Shown here: positions 17,749 through 27,503 of the stretch, piece after piece
Position numbering within the stretch: position 1 is the first letter of the stretch
Layout of the letters: each line of letters starts with the position of its first letter
NCBI GenBank assembly: GCA_964631605.1
Contig: CAZVYG010000018.1
Span: forward strand, 1 to 64,000
Length of the DNA: 64,000 nucleotides
Origin: JARKQH01 sp964631605
Lineage (GTDB): Bacteria > Verrucomicrobiota > Verrucomicrobiia > Limisphaerales > UBA8199
Reading direction: 5' to 3'
Notes under the pieces: model-generated
What the model was told of the DNA's origin: nothing
The model's database searches: none
What the model saw: only the letters and a program-made list of their open reading frames with translations
Position numbers and translations under genes: made by a program

Positions 17749-20700
17749 TTACTTGGAGCGCCGCAGAAAGTCAAGCGGACTGGGCGCGGGCGGCCGATTG
17801 GTAGCCGGGGTGTTGGTCACGGCCGGCGCATTGGTGGCGGGCCGGCCGCCGCCCAAAAGCCCGCTCAGGCCCTGGATCACATTGACAGGAGTGGCCGGAG
17901 CCGCCTGGGCTGGGGCGTTGGTTCCCGTTGCGCCCGGGGCATTGGTCGCACCGCTGCCGGCGGGCCGTCCGGTAAGCATCCCGCCAAGATTCTGAATCAC
18001 GTTGCCTGTCTTCTGGTCCACACCGGGAATCTTGCCGCCCAACTGCTGCAACGCGGTTCCGACCAGCGCCAGCTTGTTGATATCGGTCTTGGGCTCGCCG
18101 ACGGTTCCAACCAGGGTAACGTAATCGGGCAGGCGCACGTAAACCGCGTTGGTGGGAGTCCCGGGGGGTATCATGCCGACCCGGTCAGCCAGCGAGCGCT
18201 CGACCGAAACCCTCAGCGGAAAACGGATGGTCGAGTTGGTTAACTCGCTCGCAATCTCAATCACCCCGCGGGTTCCGGCTTCAAAGGCGGCGCTCTGCAC
18301 CAGGGCATTGGTCAGATCAATACGCCCCGAGCGAATGTTGCCCCCGGCTTGGATGAGGTGGATGGGCGACCGGCTCAGCTCGTCCATCCAGCCCCCCCCT
18401 CCACCGCCGGGACCGCTTCCCAGTAAAGCGCCCGCGAGCGAACCCAACCCCGCGCGGGGATTTCTTACCAGGGTGGGCACCACGGCGATCACATTGACCA
18501 GCGTCCTGAATAACGGCGAACGGAGTGTGGAAATGGCAAGGTCCAAGTTGGTGGCATCGAAATAAAACGAACCAGCCAGCGTTTTCTGGAGTTGGGCGCC
18601 CGTTGTGCCCACGCCTGCGATGGCCGCCGCGGCGGTCACCGTGCCCTTAAGCTGGTCCTTCCGTTCCGGCACAAAGGAGTTCACCAGCGGCGCCAACGGA
18701 ACCCTCTCGCCGCTGAATGTGACATCGTATTTGTAGCCCGGCACCTCGAGGTCCAAAGCGACGGAACTGTTCACCGGCGCGCCGTTGAGCACCAGACTGG
18801 CCGGCTTGATTACCACTTTGCCACCATCCATCGTCGCTTTGGCTTGCAGGTTTGAAATCGCCACCTCGCGCAAATAGAACGCCTTGATGTTCATTTCGGC
18901 GACGAAATCCCGGACAGGAAGCTTGATCGGTTCTGACTCCGGACTCCCGGCGGCGGGCGGCCCGGGTTGGGTCGGAGCCGGCGACGTGCCACCCGGCGCC
19001 GCTGCCGTTTCATCACCCATGAACAGGTCGTAATACTTCGTGAAATCCAGCGACTCTGCCGCAACCAGAAAGCGTCCGGTCATCGCGTTTGTGTTCGACA
19101 GGTCAACGTGACCGGAGAGGACCACTTCGTTGGTGGCGCGCGGCGTGGGGGTAAGGCCCAGCCGGGCCTGCTGAATGCGGGCCACCTGATTGCTCCAGCC
19201 GGCCTGCAGTTGCAAGCGGGCCTCCAACGGCGCGGGCCGCGCCGTGCTCTTGGGATCCGTCACCACCAGATTCGTCATCGTCATGCCCGCGCGCACCTGG
19301 GCCCCCGACACCGCGTGATACTCGCCCGCAGCCTCGCCGTTGATTGCAAGGCTCGTCAATTGCCGCCCTTCCAGGAACGGCTGGAGGAATGGGCCGAGCG
19401 CGTTCTGGTTGAAATCCTTCAGGCGGGCGGTGAAGCGCGCGTTCGAGTTCGTAAAGTTATAAGTTGCGGATAGGGTAAAGTCGCCGCCGGGTCGGCCGCC
19501 GCTGGCGACCTTGCCGGCCAGGTTGCGCAGTTGAAACTCGTCCGCCGTCATCTCCGCCCCGAGGTCGGCGCTGACAGAAAAAGCGTCGAGCCGGCTGCCC
19601 GCCAGGGTTCCGGTGACCTCCTTCAAAACAGCCGTGCCTCCCACCGTCTGCTTCCCCTTCGCCTGGTTGACGCGCAGGTCGAAATCGGCCGCGCCGGAAG
19701 TCAGCTTGGCCTCGGGCATCGCCAGGGCATCCGACAGCCGCGCCAACAACAACTGGCCTTTGAGCTGCGCCTCCGCAATCTCCGTTGAGGCCGTGTAGCT
19801 GGCACCGCCGGTAACCGTCATGAAAGGCTGGCTCAGGCGTCCGGCCTCCAGCCGATATTCCGGCAGCGTGTATTGATCGAAATCAACGGCTTTTCCGCGC
19901 GCGCGAAGGTTCACAAACGCCTGGGCCATCTGGTTGCTGCCGAAGCTCAGGGTCAGATTCTGAACGCCGCCGTCCACTTCAAAGGCCAACTGTTTGCCGC
20001 TTTGCGCGGAGGCCAGGCGCAGCCCGGCGTTGACCACTCCCGCCGGAGCCACCTCGCCCAGCAAAACTCGCCAGGGCGCGAGATTGAAATTGGTAACTAC
20101 AACGCTCAACGCCGCGTCTCCCGCAGTGCCGCCGGCCTTTCCCCACGCGAAGGCCATCGGACTGGAGAGGCTGCCGGTGAGAAACACCTGTTGCTCCTGG
20201 ACTCCGCGCAGGTTGAGGGCGCGCAGTAGCGCGTTCCCCGCGTCCGTGTCCACCGAGACGTCGTACTCCGCGCTGAAATCCATCGAAGGCGTGGTTTGAC
20301 CGCTCAGCGTCGTCTGCAGACCGCTCAGATTGAACCGTCCGGAGGCGCCGAGGCTCGCCCCGGCCTTGGCGATCACCACCTCGTTGGTGGAGTTGATCAC
20401 CGTGGGCCCGAACTGCAAACCGGTGCCGGCCGCCGCCAGATTGAGCACGTTGCGGTCAATGTTGGCCACCACCACAGTTAGACGCCCCTCGGTTTTCGCC
20501 AGATCCAAAGGACCCCTAACCAGGACTTGCCCGAGCTGGGTCTGCCCCTGGTGAAAACGCAGCGCCAATTGCTTCACTTCAGTCGCGGATACGTCGCTCT
20601 CGAGGGTCGCGCGAAAAGCGCTCAGCCCGGCAAGCATTCCCGCCGCTTGCGAAACGGTAAAACTGGCATTGCCTTGCAGCCCCGCCGGCGCCAGGTCCTC

Positions 20701-21417
20701 CGCCAGCGCTAGACTGAATTGGCCGGCGACTTTCGCCTGCAGGCTGCCGTTGGTGGCTGGCGCGGGCGGATTGAACTGCGCCTGGAGGTCCGCCTCGAGG
20801 GACAGCTTTCCCGTTTGCCCGTTCGCCACGTTCTCCAGCGTCAAGCCCGCCTTGGACAACTCGACCACGTCGCGGCTGCCACCGGCATAAAGCTGCACAT
20901 ACCGCAGCGTGGCATTCTGAATCGCGAGTTTGGTCAACGCCACCTTCAATGGCGCGGCGCTCTTGGCGGGGGGAGCCTCGGTAGTCGTCCGGGAAGCCGC
21001 GCTGGCCTCGATCAGCGGGTCCAGGTTGCTCTTGCCATCCGGCTGAACAATCACCTGCACGGTGGGAGCCGACACCGACACCAGCCCGACCTTCAGGTTG
21101 CCGCCGAGGATCGCCTTGAGGTCATACCGCAGAACCACTTCCTCGGCGGTCAGGATCGGCTCGTGGCCTTTGGGCTGGACTTTGAGCTGGCGCAGCACCA
21201 CTTGCGAGAACGGACTGATGGACGCGTCACCCACGCTGACCTCCGCCCCGGCCGCCGCGCTCACTTTCGGCAACACCACACTCTTGAGGAAAAAGGCGCT
21301 GGTGAGGAAGAAGTACGCCACCCCCAGCAAAATGACCACGGCCGCCGCCAACACGGCCACCAGGCGAAGCCATTTCCGAGATCTGCGCGCGGGCGGTGTT
21401 ACATTTGTTTCAGCCAT
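17749..21417 (-). CDS. Giant AsmA-like inner-membrane-anchored protein
   Basis: A 1222-residue protein with a single N-terminal transmembrane helix (about residues 16-38, LVAVLAAAVVILLGVAYFFL) after a basic stretch, then a very long periplasmic beta-rich region. The layout matches the AsmA/DUF748/TamB-type bridge proteins implicated in phospholipid transport to the outer membrane. Seen features are the early VSVGDASISPF...VVLRQLKVQP block, many short amphipathic strands, and the AsmA-like C-terminal region FYFDATNLDLAI, IHLIQAGGNIRSGRIDL and PDYVTLVGTVGEP. The C-terminal 100 residues are Pro/Ala/Thr-rich with repeated NAPA/TNAP units, probably disordered. The start at 21417 puts the helix at the usual place. 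Confidence 0.85.
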   Translation of the reverse strand: MAETNVTPPARRSRKWLRLVAVLAAAVVILLGVAYFFLTSAFFLKSVVLPKVSAAAGAEVSVGDASISPFSQVVLRQLKVQPKGHEPILTAEEVVLRYDLKAILGGNLKVGLVSVSAPTVQVIVQPDGKSNLDPLIEASAASRTTTEAPPAKSAAPLKVALTKLAIQNATLRYVQLYAGGSRDVVELSKAGLTLENVANGQTGKLSLEADLQAQFNPPAPATNGSLQAKVAGQFSLALAEDLAPAGLQGNASFTVSQAAGMLAGLSAFRATLESDVSATEVKQLALRFHQGQTQLGQVLVRGPLDLAKTEGRLTVVVANIDRNVLNLAAAGTGLQFGPTVINSTNEVVIAKAGASLGASGRFNLSGLQTTLSGQTTPSMDFSAEYDVSVDTDAGNALLRALNLRGVQEQQVFLTGSLSSPMAFAWGKAGGTAGDAALSVVVTNFNLAPWRVLLGEVAPAGVVNAGLRLASAQSGKQLAFEVDGGVQNLTLSFGSNQMAQAFVNLRARGKAVDFDQYTLPEYRLEAGRLSQPFMTVTGGASYTASTEIAEAQLKGQLLLARLSDALAMPEAKLTSGAADFDLRVNQAKGKQTVGGTAVLKEVTGTLAGSRLDAFSVSADLGAEMTADEFQLRNLAGKVASGGRPGGDFTLSATYNFTNSNARFTARLKDFNQNALGPFLQPFLEGRQLTSLAINGEAAGEYHAVSGAQVRAGMTMTNLVVTDPKSTARPAPLEARLQLQAGWSNQVARIQQARLGLTPTPRATNEVVLSGHVDLSNTNAMTGRFLVAAESLDFTKYYDLFMGDETAAAPGGTSPAPTQPGPPAAGSPESEPIKLPVRDFVAEMNIKAFYLREVAISNLQAKATMDGGKVVIKPASLVLNGAPVNSSVALDLEVPGYKYDVTFSGERVPLAPLVNSFVPERKDQLKGTVTAAAAIAGVGTTGAQLQKTLAGSFYFDATNLDLAISTLRSPLFRTLVNVIAVVPTLVRNPRAGLGSLAGALLGSGPGGGGGGWMDELSRSPIHLIQAGGNIRSGRIDLTNALVQSAAFEAGTRGVIEIASELTNSTIRFPLRVSVERSLADRVGMIPPGTPTNAVYVRLPDYVTLVGTVGEPKTDINKLALVGTALQQLGGKIPGVDQKTGNVIQNLGGMLTGRPAGSGATNAPGATGTNAPAQAAPATPVNVIQGLSGLLGGGRPATNAPAVTNTPATNRPPAPSPLDFLRRSK

Positions 21418-21589
21418 AAGAAAACTCCAAATCTGGGAGAACGCCGGGGTGGAACCGATTCTTGGTGGCAACCACGCCCCGTCTCAGTAGCTCAATATAA
21501 CCCACCGCCCTAAATTGGGAAGTTCGTTTTATGATCCCCAACGCCAAACCGGTTGCCAACCCCAGCCCGAAACTGGCATCCTCTGTCGC

Positions 21590-24004
21590 ATGCGAAAGCT
21601 CTTGTTTCAGGTCATCTTGTTGTTTTCCGCCGGATTTCTCTTTCTCGCAGCGGGTGGGACGCCGGCCAGGATCACCGTGCAGGCCAATCAACCCGCGCAC
21701 CGGGTGGCACCCACGCTGTGGGGAATTTTCTTCGAAGATATCAACCTCAGCGCCGATGGCGGGCTTTACGCCGAGTTGCTGCGCAACCGCTCCTTCGAGG
21801 ATTCAGACCAGCCCGAGCACTGGACTGCAATCCAGCGCGGCGGCGCGGAGGCCTCCATGGCGGTCACCTGCGAGCGGCCTTGGGCCGCCGATCCCGCCCG
21901 CACCCGCAATTTGCGCAACTTGCGCCTGACGATCAAGACCGTCCCCCCCAATGGCGCGGCGGGAGTAGCCAATCACGGCTACTGGGGCGTGCCGGTCAAA
22001 AGCGGCGAAATCTACGACCTCTCCCTCGCGGCAGGATGCGCCGAGGGCTTCAAAGGGATGCTGACCGTGCAACTCGAAACCGAGGACGGCAAGGTTCTGG
22101 CGCGCGACACAATCAAGGGCCTCGGCGCGGATTGGAAGACATTCAAGGCAACGTTCCAGGCCAACGGCACCGACCGCGAGGCCCGGCTGGTGATCACCAC
22201 CAGCCAGCCCGGGACCCTCTGGCTGGATATGGTCTCCCTGTTTCCGCGCAAGACATGGAAAAACCGCGCCAATGGCCTCCGGCCCGATTTGGCCGAGATG
22301 CTGGCCGAGCTGCAGCCGGCGTTTGTCCGGTTTCCGGGCGGGTGCTGGGTGGAAGGCGATACGATGAAGGAGGCATATCGCTGGAAGGAGACGATCGGTC
22401 CCCTGGCCGAGCGGCGAACGCAGTGGAACATCTGGCAATACTGGGCCACCCACGGCATCGGCTATCACGAATACCTCCAACTGAGCCGCGACCTGAACGC
22501 CGAGCCGCTCTTCTGCATCAACGTCGGCATGTCCCACAAGGAAAATGTTCCCCTCAATCGCATGGAGGAGTTCGTCCAGGATGCGCTCGATGCCATTGAA
22601 TACGCCAACGGCCCGGTGTCCTCGCCCTGGGGCGCTCTGCGCGCAAAGAATGGCCATCCGCAACCTTTCAACTTGAAATACCTGGAAATCGGCAACGAAA
22701 ACGGCGGCCCCGCCTACGCCGAGCGCTGGCCATTGTTCCACCGCGCCATCAAGGCCCGCTATCCCGAAATCCAACTCATCGCCAACGTCTGGGGCGGTTA
22801 TCCCACCAACCCGATGCCGGACATTGTTGACGAGCATTATTACAACACCCCTGAATTCTTTATGCAGCAGGCGGGCCGCTACGATTCCTACGACCGCAAA
22901 GGCCCCAAAGTCTTTGTCGGCGAATACGCCGTGACCCGCAACACCGGCCAGGGCAACCTCCGCGGCGCCATCGGCGAGGCGGCTTTCATGACCGGCCTTG
23001 AACGCAACTCGGACGTGGTCGTCATGGCCGCCTACGCGCCCCTCTTCGTCCACGTCAAGCATCGCCGCTGGAACCCGGACCTCATCAACTTCGACAACTC
23101 TCGGGCCTACGGCATTCCCAGCTATTACGTGCAGCAGCTTTTTGCCCGCAACCGCGGGGACGTCGTCCTGCCCACCGCCGTGGAGGCGCCCCTCGAGGAG
23201 GCGCCCCCCCGAGGCGGCGCGATCGGCGTCGGCACCTGGGCGACCCAGGCCGAGTTCAAGGACCTCAAGGTCGTTCGCAACGGCCAGACCCTGTTCGAGT
23301 CCGACTTCTCCCAAGGCACGAAGGGCTGGGAATTCCTCGGCGGCGGCGACTGGAAAGTGCAGGACGGCGCGTTGCGCCAGTCCAGCACCCGCGAGAATGT
23401 CCGCGCCGTCATTGGCGACCGCGCCTGGACCGACTACAATTACACGCTCAAAGCCCGCAAACTCGGAGGCGCGGAAGGGTTCCTCATCCTGTTCAATGTC
23501 GCGGATTCCCGCGAAAAAGCCTGGTGGAACCTGGGAGGCTGGGGCAACACCCGCCACGCCATCGAAATGGCCGACAGCACCAGTGACTCCGTGGATGGCA
23601 GCATCGAAACCGGCCGGTGGTATGACATCCGGATCGAAACGCGCGGCCACAGCGTCAAATGCTTCCTCGATGGCCGTCCGATTCACGACTTCACCATCCC
23701 CCCGACCCGCTGGCTCTTCGCCAGCGCCACCCGCGATGAATCCGCGCGCGAGCTCATCCTCAAAGTCGTCAACGCCGCCCCCGAACCGCGTGAAGTTGAA
23801 CTGTCCCTGGCCGGAATCAGCTCCCTCAAAGGACCCGCCCGGTTGACCGTCCTGACGTCCGAGCAGGGGACTGACGAGAACTCGCTGGACGAACCCACCA
23901 AGGTCGCGCCACGCACAACCAGCCTGCCGCTCTCCGGCCCGACCTTCCGGCACCGGTTCCCCGGCAACTCGCTTACCGTGTTGCGCGTGCCGGAATCGCA
24001 GTAG
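21590..24004 (+). CDS. Secreted GH51-type alpha-L-arabinofuranosidase with inserted domain
   Basis: An 804-residue exported glycosidase releasing arabinose from hemicellulose or pectin side chains. The ATG at 21590 begins a signal peptide (MRKLLFQVILLFSAGFLFLA). An N-terminal carbohydrate-binding sandwich (about 50-220) is followed by the catalytic barrel, with acid/base Glu370 in LEIGNENGG and nucleophile Glu445 in VFVGEYAVT. The C-terminal sandwich (starting near DVVLPTAVEAP) is interrupted at about residues 545-715 by a DUF1080/LamG-like domain (FKDLKVVRNGQTLFESDF, WEFLGGGDWKV, GRWYDIRIETRG). It then resumes with LFASATRDESARELILKVVN. No neighbouring transporter is visible. Confidence 0.9.
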   Translation: MRKLLFQVILLFSAGFLFLAAGGTPARITVQANQPAHRVAPTLWGIFFEDINLSADGGLYAELLRNRSFEDSDQPEHWTAIQRGGAEASMAVTCERPWAADPARTRNLRNLRLTIKTVPPNGAAGVANHGYWGVPVKSGEIYDLSLAAGCAEGFKGMLTVQLETEDGKVLARDTIKGLGADWKTFKATFQANGTDREARLVITTSQPGTLWLDMVSLFPRKTWKNRANGLRPDLAEMLAELQPAFVRFPGGCWVEGDTMKEAYRWKETIGPLAERRTQWNIWQYWATHGIGYHEYLQLSRDLNAEPLFCINVGMSHKENVPLNRMEEFVQDALDAIEYANGPVSSPWGALRAKNGHPQPFNLKYLEIGNENGGPAYAERWPLFHRAIKARYPEIQLIANVWGGYPTNPMPDIVDEHYYNTPEFFMQQAGRYDSYDRKGPKVFVGEYAVTRNTGQGNLRGAIGEAAFMTGLERNSDVVVMAAYAPLFVHVKHRRWNPDLINFDNSRAYGIPSYYVQQLFARNRGDVVLPTAVEAPLEEAPPRGGAIGVGTWATQAEFKDLKVVRNGQTLFESDFSQGTKGWEFLGGGDWKVQDGALRQSSTRENVRAVIGDRAWTDYNYTLKARKLGGAEGFLILFNVADSREKAWWNLGGWGNTRHAIEMADSTSDSVDGSIETGRWYDIRIETRGHSVKCFLDGRPIHDFTIPPTRWLFASATRDESARELILKVVNAAPEPREVELSLAGISSLKGPARLTVLTSEQGTDENSLDEPTKVAPRTTSLPLSGPTFRHRFPGNSLTVLRVPESQ

Positions 24005-24185
24005 GCGGAAAAGCACCAGTCCGGATCCTCGACCAACGGCGTGAGGTGTCTCGTCCCCAGATACACCCGCACGCCGATCATCATTATTTTCGAACCGCTG
24101 CGGTTGTTTTTCAATTCGCCGGGGCAGTACGATCTGTGCTACAATGGCATCAACACACAAACACAGCTTGGAACGGGGTTTCTTT

Positions 24186-25370
24186 ATGAACACTCACAAA
24201 GTCCGGAATTCGTTGTTGGCGCTGACGGGGCTGGCGGCACTCACGATCTACATCCTTGCCTGCGGCACGGCTTTTAGCCCCGATGACACCAAGGTGCTTT
24301 ACCCGGCCTTCGACAAGGTCAGCGGGCAGGTGGGCTTGGCGGTTTACGACCGGGAAGCTCGCACCAGCCAGATGGTGTTCCTGCCCGCGAGCATCGAGGG
24401 CGGCCAGTGCTTATACCGCGAGCCAAGACTCCTCCGGGGCCATTGGCTGCCGGATGGCCGTTCGATCCTTGCCGTTTGGCCCGGAATTATGGGCAATGAC
24501 GATGACGGCCTGAGCCTGGCGCTGCTGCCCGTCGGCGGGGCTGGCACGTTCCGACTGTATCAATTCCCGGACGTGGACGAACCGGCTGGAGTGCTTACCA
24601 CGCCTCTCCCGCTCGTAGGCGACCGCGTTTTTCTGCGCGTGGCGTCCAACCGGGTCGCGCGGCTGGACCTCAAGACCGGCGCGCTGACCAACGCCCTGAT
24701 TCCAGGGTTGGACGAGGATGCGTTGCTTCGCCCGGCTCCCAAAGCCGACGCGGTGTTTTGCGTCCTGAGGGGGCAGGCGCCTGATGCGCCGCCGGTGTTC
24801 GCGCGACTCGATCCGGACACGTTAAAGATTACCCCCTTGATCACCATCACCAACGAAATGGCCGGCGGCGGCTTCTTAGCCTTCGCCACCTCAGGCCAGC
24901 GGTTCGCCCTGGTCGAGAAAGCAGATGAAACCGTGCGTCTCGTCGTGCTGGAACGAGGCCGGACCGTGTTCAACCGCCCGCTCGACGTCGGGAAATCTAT
25001 GCTCTTTGGCAACGCGATGTTTTCGCCCAAAGGCGATTTCATCCTGGCCAGTTACCAGGCAAGAGACCCGGTAGGAAAGACCGCGAGTTACGGCATTATC
25101 GAAATCCCGCTGGATGACCGGCCGATTCGCCAGACTGTTCTCGTTCCCTCCTGCGGCGCGACCGAGGAGAACAATGCGCTGTTGTTTCAGGCGGCCCTGT
25201 CCCACGACGGCCAGACCGTGGCGGTGGCCTCGACATATCTTGCCTGCGGGGATGACGAGTTCAGAGCGGACGATTGCGCGCTGTTCCTCGTGGATTTGAA
25301 AGATCCCAAACGCAAAGTGACAAAAGTGCCGATCCCCTTGCCAGCGCACCCAAAACCTCCCCTTCGGTGA
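24186..25370 (+). CDS. Lipoprotein with WD40/beta-propeller-like repeats
   Basis: A 394-residue protein starting with a lipoprotein signal peptide: basic n-region, hydrophobic ALTGLAALTIYIL, then a Cys-Gly lipobox (YILACG) near residue 26. The mature part contains propeller-like blades of the TolB/WD40 type (FSPDDTKVLYPAF, HWLPDGRSILAVWPG, FSPKGDFILASY, LSHDGQTVAVAST). No enzyme motif is visible. The ATG at 24186 was preferred to one 14 codons upstream because it begins immediately before the basic n-region. It ends 15 bases before the DUF2085 gene and is probably the first gene of a three-gene operon. Probably envelope-associated; the role is unknown. Confidence 0.8.
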   Translation: MNTHKVRNSLLALTGLAALTIYILACGTAFSPDDTKVLYPAFDKVSGQVGLAVYDREARTSQMVFLPASIEGGQCLYREPRLLRGHWLPDGRSILAVWPGIMGNDDDGLSLALLPVGGAGTFRLYQFPDVDEPAGVLTTPLPLVGDRVFLRVASNRVARLDLKTGALTNALIPGLDEDALLRPAPKADAVFCVLRGQAPDAPPVFARLDPDTLKITPLITITNEMAGGGFLAFATSGQRFALVEKADETVRLVVLERGRTVFNRPLDVGKSMLFGNAMFSPKGDFILASYQARDPVGKTASYGIIEIPLDDRPIRQTVLVPSCGATEENNALLFQAALSHDGQTVAVASTYLACGDDEFRADDCALFLVDLKDPKRKVTKVPIPLPAHPKPPLR

Positions 25371-25385
25371 CCCGGAGACCGCGCC

Positions 25386-25964
25386 ATGCTCGAGTTGCTT
25401 CAGGAAGCATTCAGCTTCGTGTGCGGCCAGAATCCTGCTCATAGCTGGACGCCGGGAGATGTGATGCTGCCGTTCTGCCAGCGGTGCACGGGCCTCTACG
25501 TGGGCGGCTGGTTGGCAGCCCTGCTGCACTTCTGGCTCCGACCGCGGTTGACGGGCCGATTCCTCGCCGCGCATGGCGCCTTTCTCCTGTTCATGGCCCC
25601 CTTCGGATTCCATTGGGTTGCTCATGGACCCGAGGTGCGGACGATCACCGGCACGCTGTTCGGGTTCGGGGTGGTCACGTTTCTATGGCTGCCGGTGCAG
25701 GCCTGGATTGGCGAGATGGGGCGCGAGAGTCTCGAGTCGGCCCGGCCCCAGGCTGCAAGGCTTTACAGCGCGGGGATGGTGATGGCCGCAGCCGGCCTGC
25801 CGTTGCTGGCAGCTTGGGGGGGCCGATGGGCGGGCGGGCTGCTGTCCCTGCTGGCGGCCCTGGGCGCGGTCGTATTTGCTTTCCTCGTGCTGGCCAACCT
25901 GGGGCTTGTCATGCGGTTCGCCTGCCGCACGCTTCGTGGCCGGCTGAATCGTCAGGTGTCATGA
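25386..25964 (+). CDS. DUF2085-family membrane protein
   Basis: A 192-residue integral membrane protein with about five hydrophobic helices. The N-terminus shows the DUF2085 signature: CGQNPAHSW followed by LPFCQRCTGLYVGGW, that is His and three Cys residues that could bind metal. The function of the family is not established. Its stop codon overlaps the ATG of the radical SAM gene (ATGA), implying translational coupling with that gene. Confidence 0.8.
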   Translation: MLELLQEAFSFVCGQNPAHSWTPGDVMLPFCQRCTGLYVGGWLAALLHFWLRPRLTGRFLAAHGAFLLFMAPFGFHWVAHGPEVRTITGTLFGFGVVTFLWLPVQAWIGEMGRESLESARPQAARLYSAGMVMAAAGLPLLAAWGGRWAGGLLSLLAALGAVVFAFLVLANLGLVMRFACRTLRGRLNRQVS

Positions 25965-27493
25965 GCGAGTTATTCCTCTTCGTGCGTCCGCCCCGCCCGC
26001 TGTGGCCCTTCAACAGCCCTGCGAGCGCCTTTTGGCCACCGCTGGCCTTCGCCTCCATGGCCGCGATGTTGCGACGCGAGCTTCCGGATCTGCGCGTGGA
26101 AATCCTCGATGCCCCTGCCCTGCAAATGGGTTGGCGCAGTCTCACTGCCGAACTGCTTCGCCGCCAGCCCGCGTATGTCGGCATCGGCGAGGAGGCTGTC
26201 AGTTGCGTCGAGGGTCTGCGAGTGGCCCGCATTGCCCGCGAGGCCGGCGCGCGAGTCATTGCCGGCGGTTGCTTCTTTGGCCACGTGGCCCCGCAGGCGC
26301 TGGCCTCCGGCTTCATTGACGTTGTCGTCCACGGCGAGGGGGAGTTGACCCTGAGTGAGCTCACGCAGGCGCTGCGAGAGAAGACATCCAGCGCACTCCG
26401 AACCGTTCGCGGGATTTCTTATCGCGCAGATAACCAGGCCGGCTGCGAACGACCCGCCGCGGAAGTGGTGACCACACCCGCGCGGCCACTGATCGCCAAT
26501 CTCGACACCCTGCCCTTGCCGGCCTGGGATTTGCTTCCGATGCACTGCTACGGCGCCGGCAGCGTGAACCATCCGCGGCTGGCGGCAATTGAGTTGGGCC
26601 GCGGTTGCTCTGGTTCGTGTGATTTCTGCGTGCTCTGGCGGCAGATGGGGCGGATGGTCAACGGCCGAGTGCTGCCTCAACTTCGGGTCAAGTCCCCGGA
26701 ACGATTGCTGGAAGAGGTGCGGTTCCTGGTCCGGCGTTACGACCGCCGTTATCTCGGCTGGGTGGACCCCTGTTTGAATGCCCATCCCGAGGTCCCCGGC
26801 CGACTGGCGGAGTTGATGCTGCGCGAGGGCCTGCGCGTCGGTCAGAGCGCCTGGATGCGCACGGATGGCATCGTTCGTGACGCGCGGTCCGGTGCCCTGG
26901 CGGCCTGCGTTGGCGCGGGACTGAACGAGGTCTATCTCGGCATCGAACGGCCCGATGCCTCGAGCCTGGCGGCGCTGCACAAAACCGCTGGAGTGGACGA
27001 CGCGCGGGGTGCGTTGAGGATTCTGCGCCGTGACTTTCCGCAAGTGCTGGCCATTGGTTCTTTCATTTACGGCCTGCCCGGAGACACGCCGCAAGCCGTG
27101 CGGGCGATTCACCGCCTCGCCTTGGAATTGGGACTCGATCAATTCTTCTTCATCCCACTCACCCCGCTTCCGGGCACGACCGGCTGGACCCCGGAAATGT
27201 GGGACCCGACCGGCCAACGCTTCCGCGAGTTTAATTTCCTGCCCGCCGGGCGGCCGCACGGGCGCCATGCGGAACTGGAACGGGCACTCGTGTGGTCGCT
27301 CCTGACGCAGTGGCCGGCGGTGCGGGTCCGCCATTACCTGCGGCAACTCTTCGGCGGCGATGCACGCCGGCAGCGGGTTGGGCGAAGGCTGATCGCCCGG
27401 GGGGCGCGTTTCCACCTGCGCCGGCTTGTGCGAACCGTTGCGGGCGGCAGGGACGACTTGGGCCTCGTGTTTCCGAAATGGTACGAAAGCTGA
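25961..27493 (+). CDS. B12-binding-domain radical SAM protein
   Basis: A 510-residue protein with an N-terminal cobalamin-binding-like Rossmann domain (about 40-140; AYVGIGEEAVSCVEGLRV, VIAGGCFFGHVAPQAL, VVHGEGELTLSEL) and a radical SAM core. The [4Fe-4S] motif is ELGRGCSGSCDFCVLW (CxxxCxxC), near residue 213; later strands carry VYLGIERPDASSL and GSFIYGLPGDTP. This is the class that includes methyltransferases and anaerobic cyclases such as BchE-like enzymes. The obligate cobalamin His was not identified, so B12 binding is inference. Start fixed by the 4-base overlap with the DUF2085 gene. The substrate is unknown; the envelope-type partners suggest a lipid or membrane-associated modification. 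Confidence 0.88.
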   Translation: MSELFLFVRPPRPLWPFNSPASAFWPPLAFASMAAMLRRELPDLRVEILDAPALQMGWRSLTAELLRRQPAYVGIGEEAVSCVEGLRVARIAREAGARVIAGGCFFGHVAPQALASGFIDVVVHGEGELTLSELTQALREKTSSALRTVRGISYRADNQAGCERPAAEVVTTPARPLIANLDTLPLPAWDLLPMHCYGAGSVNHPRLAAIELGRGCSGSCDFCVLWRQMGRMVNGRVLPQLRVKSPERLLEEVRFLVRRYDRRYLGWVDPCLNAHPEVPGRLAELMLREGLRVGQSAWMRTDGIVRDARSGALAACVGAGLNEVYLGIERPDASSLAALHKTAGVDDARGALRILRRDFPQVLAIGSFIYGLPGDTPQAVRAIHRLALELGLDQFFFIPLTPLPGTTGWTPEMWDPTGQRFREFNFLPAGRPHGRHAELERALVWSLLTQWPAVRVRHYLRQLFGGDARRQRVGRRLIARGARFHLRRLVRTVAGGRDDLGLVFPKWYES

Positions 27494-27503
27494 GGCGACT
27501 CGC

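Noticed and set aside
21803..24193. 796-residue minus-strand open frame opposite the arabinofuranosidase
   Set aside because: It has no recognisable domain or ribosome-binding site and mirrors the codon structure of the real gene.
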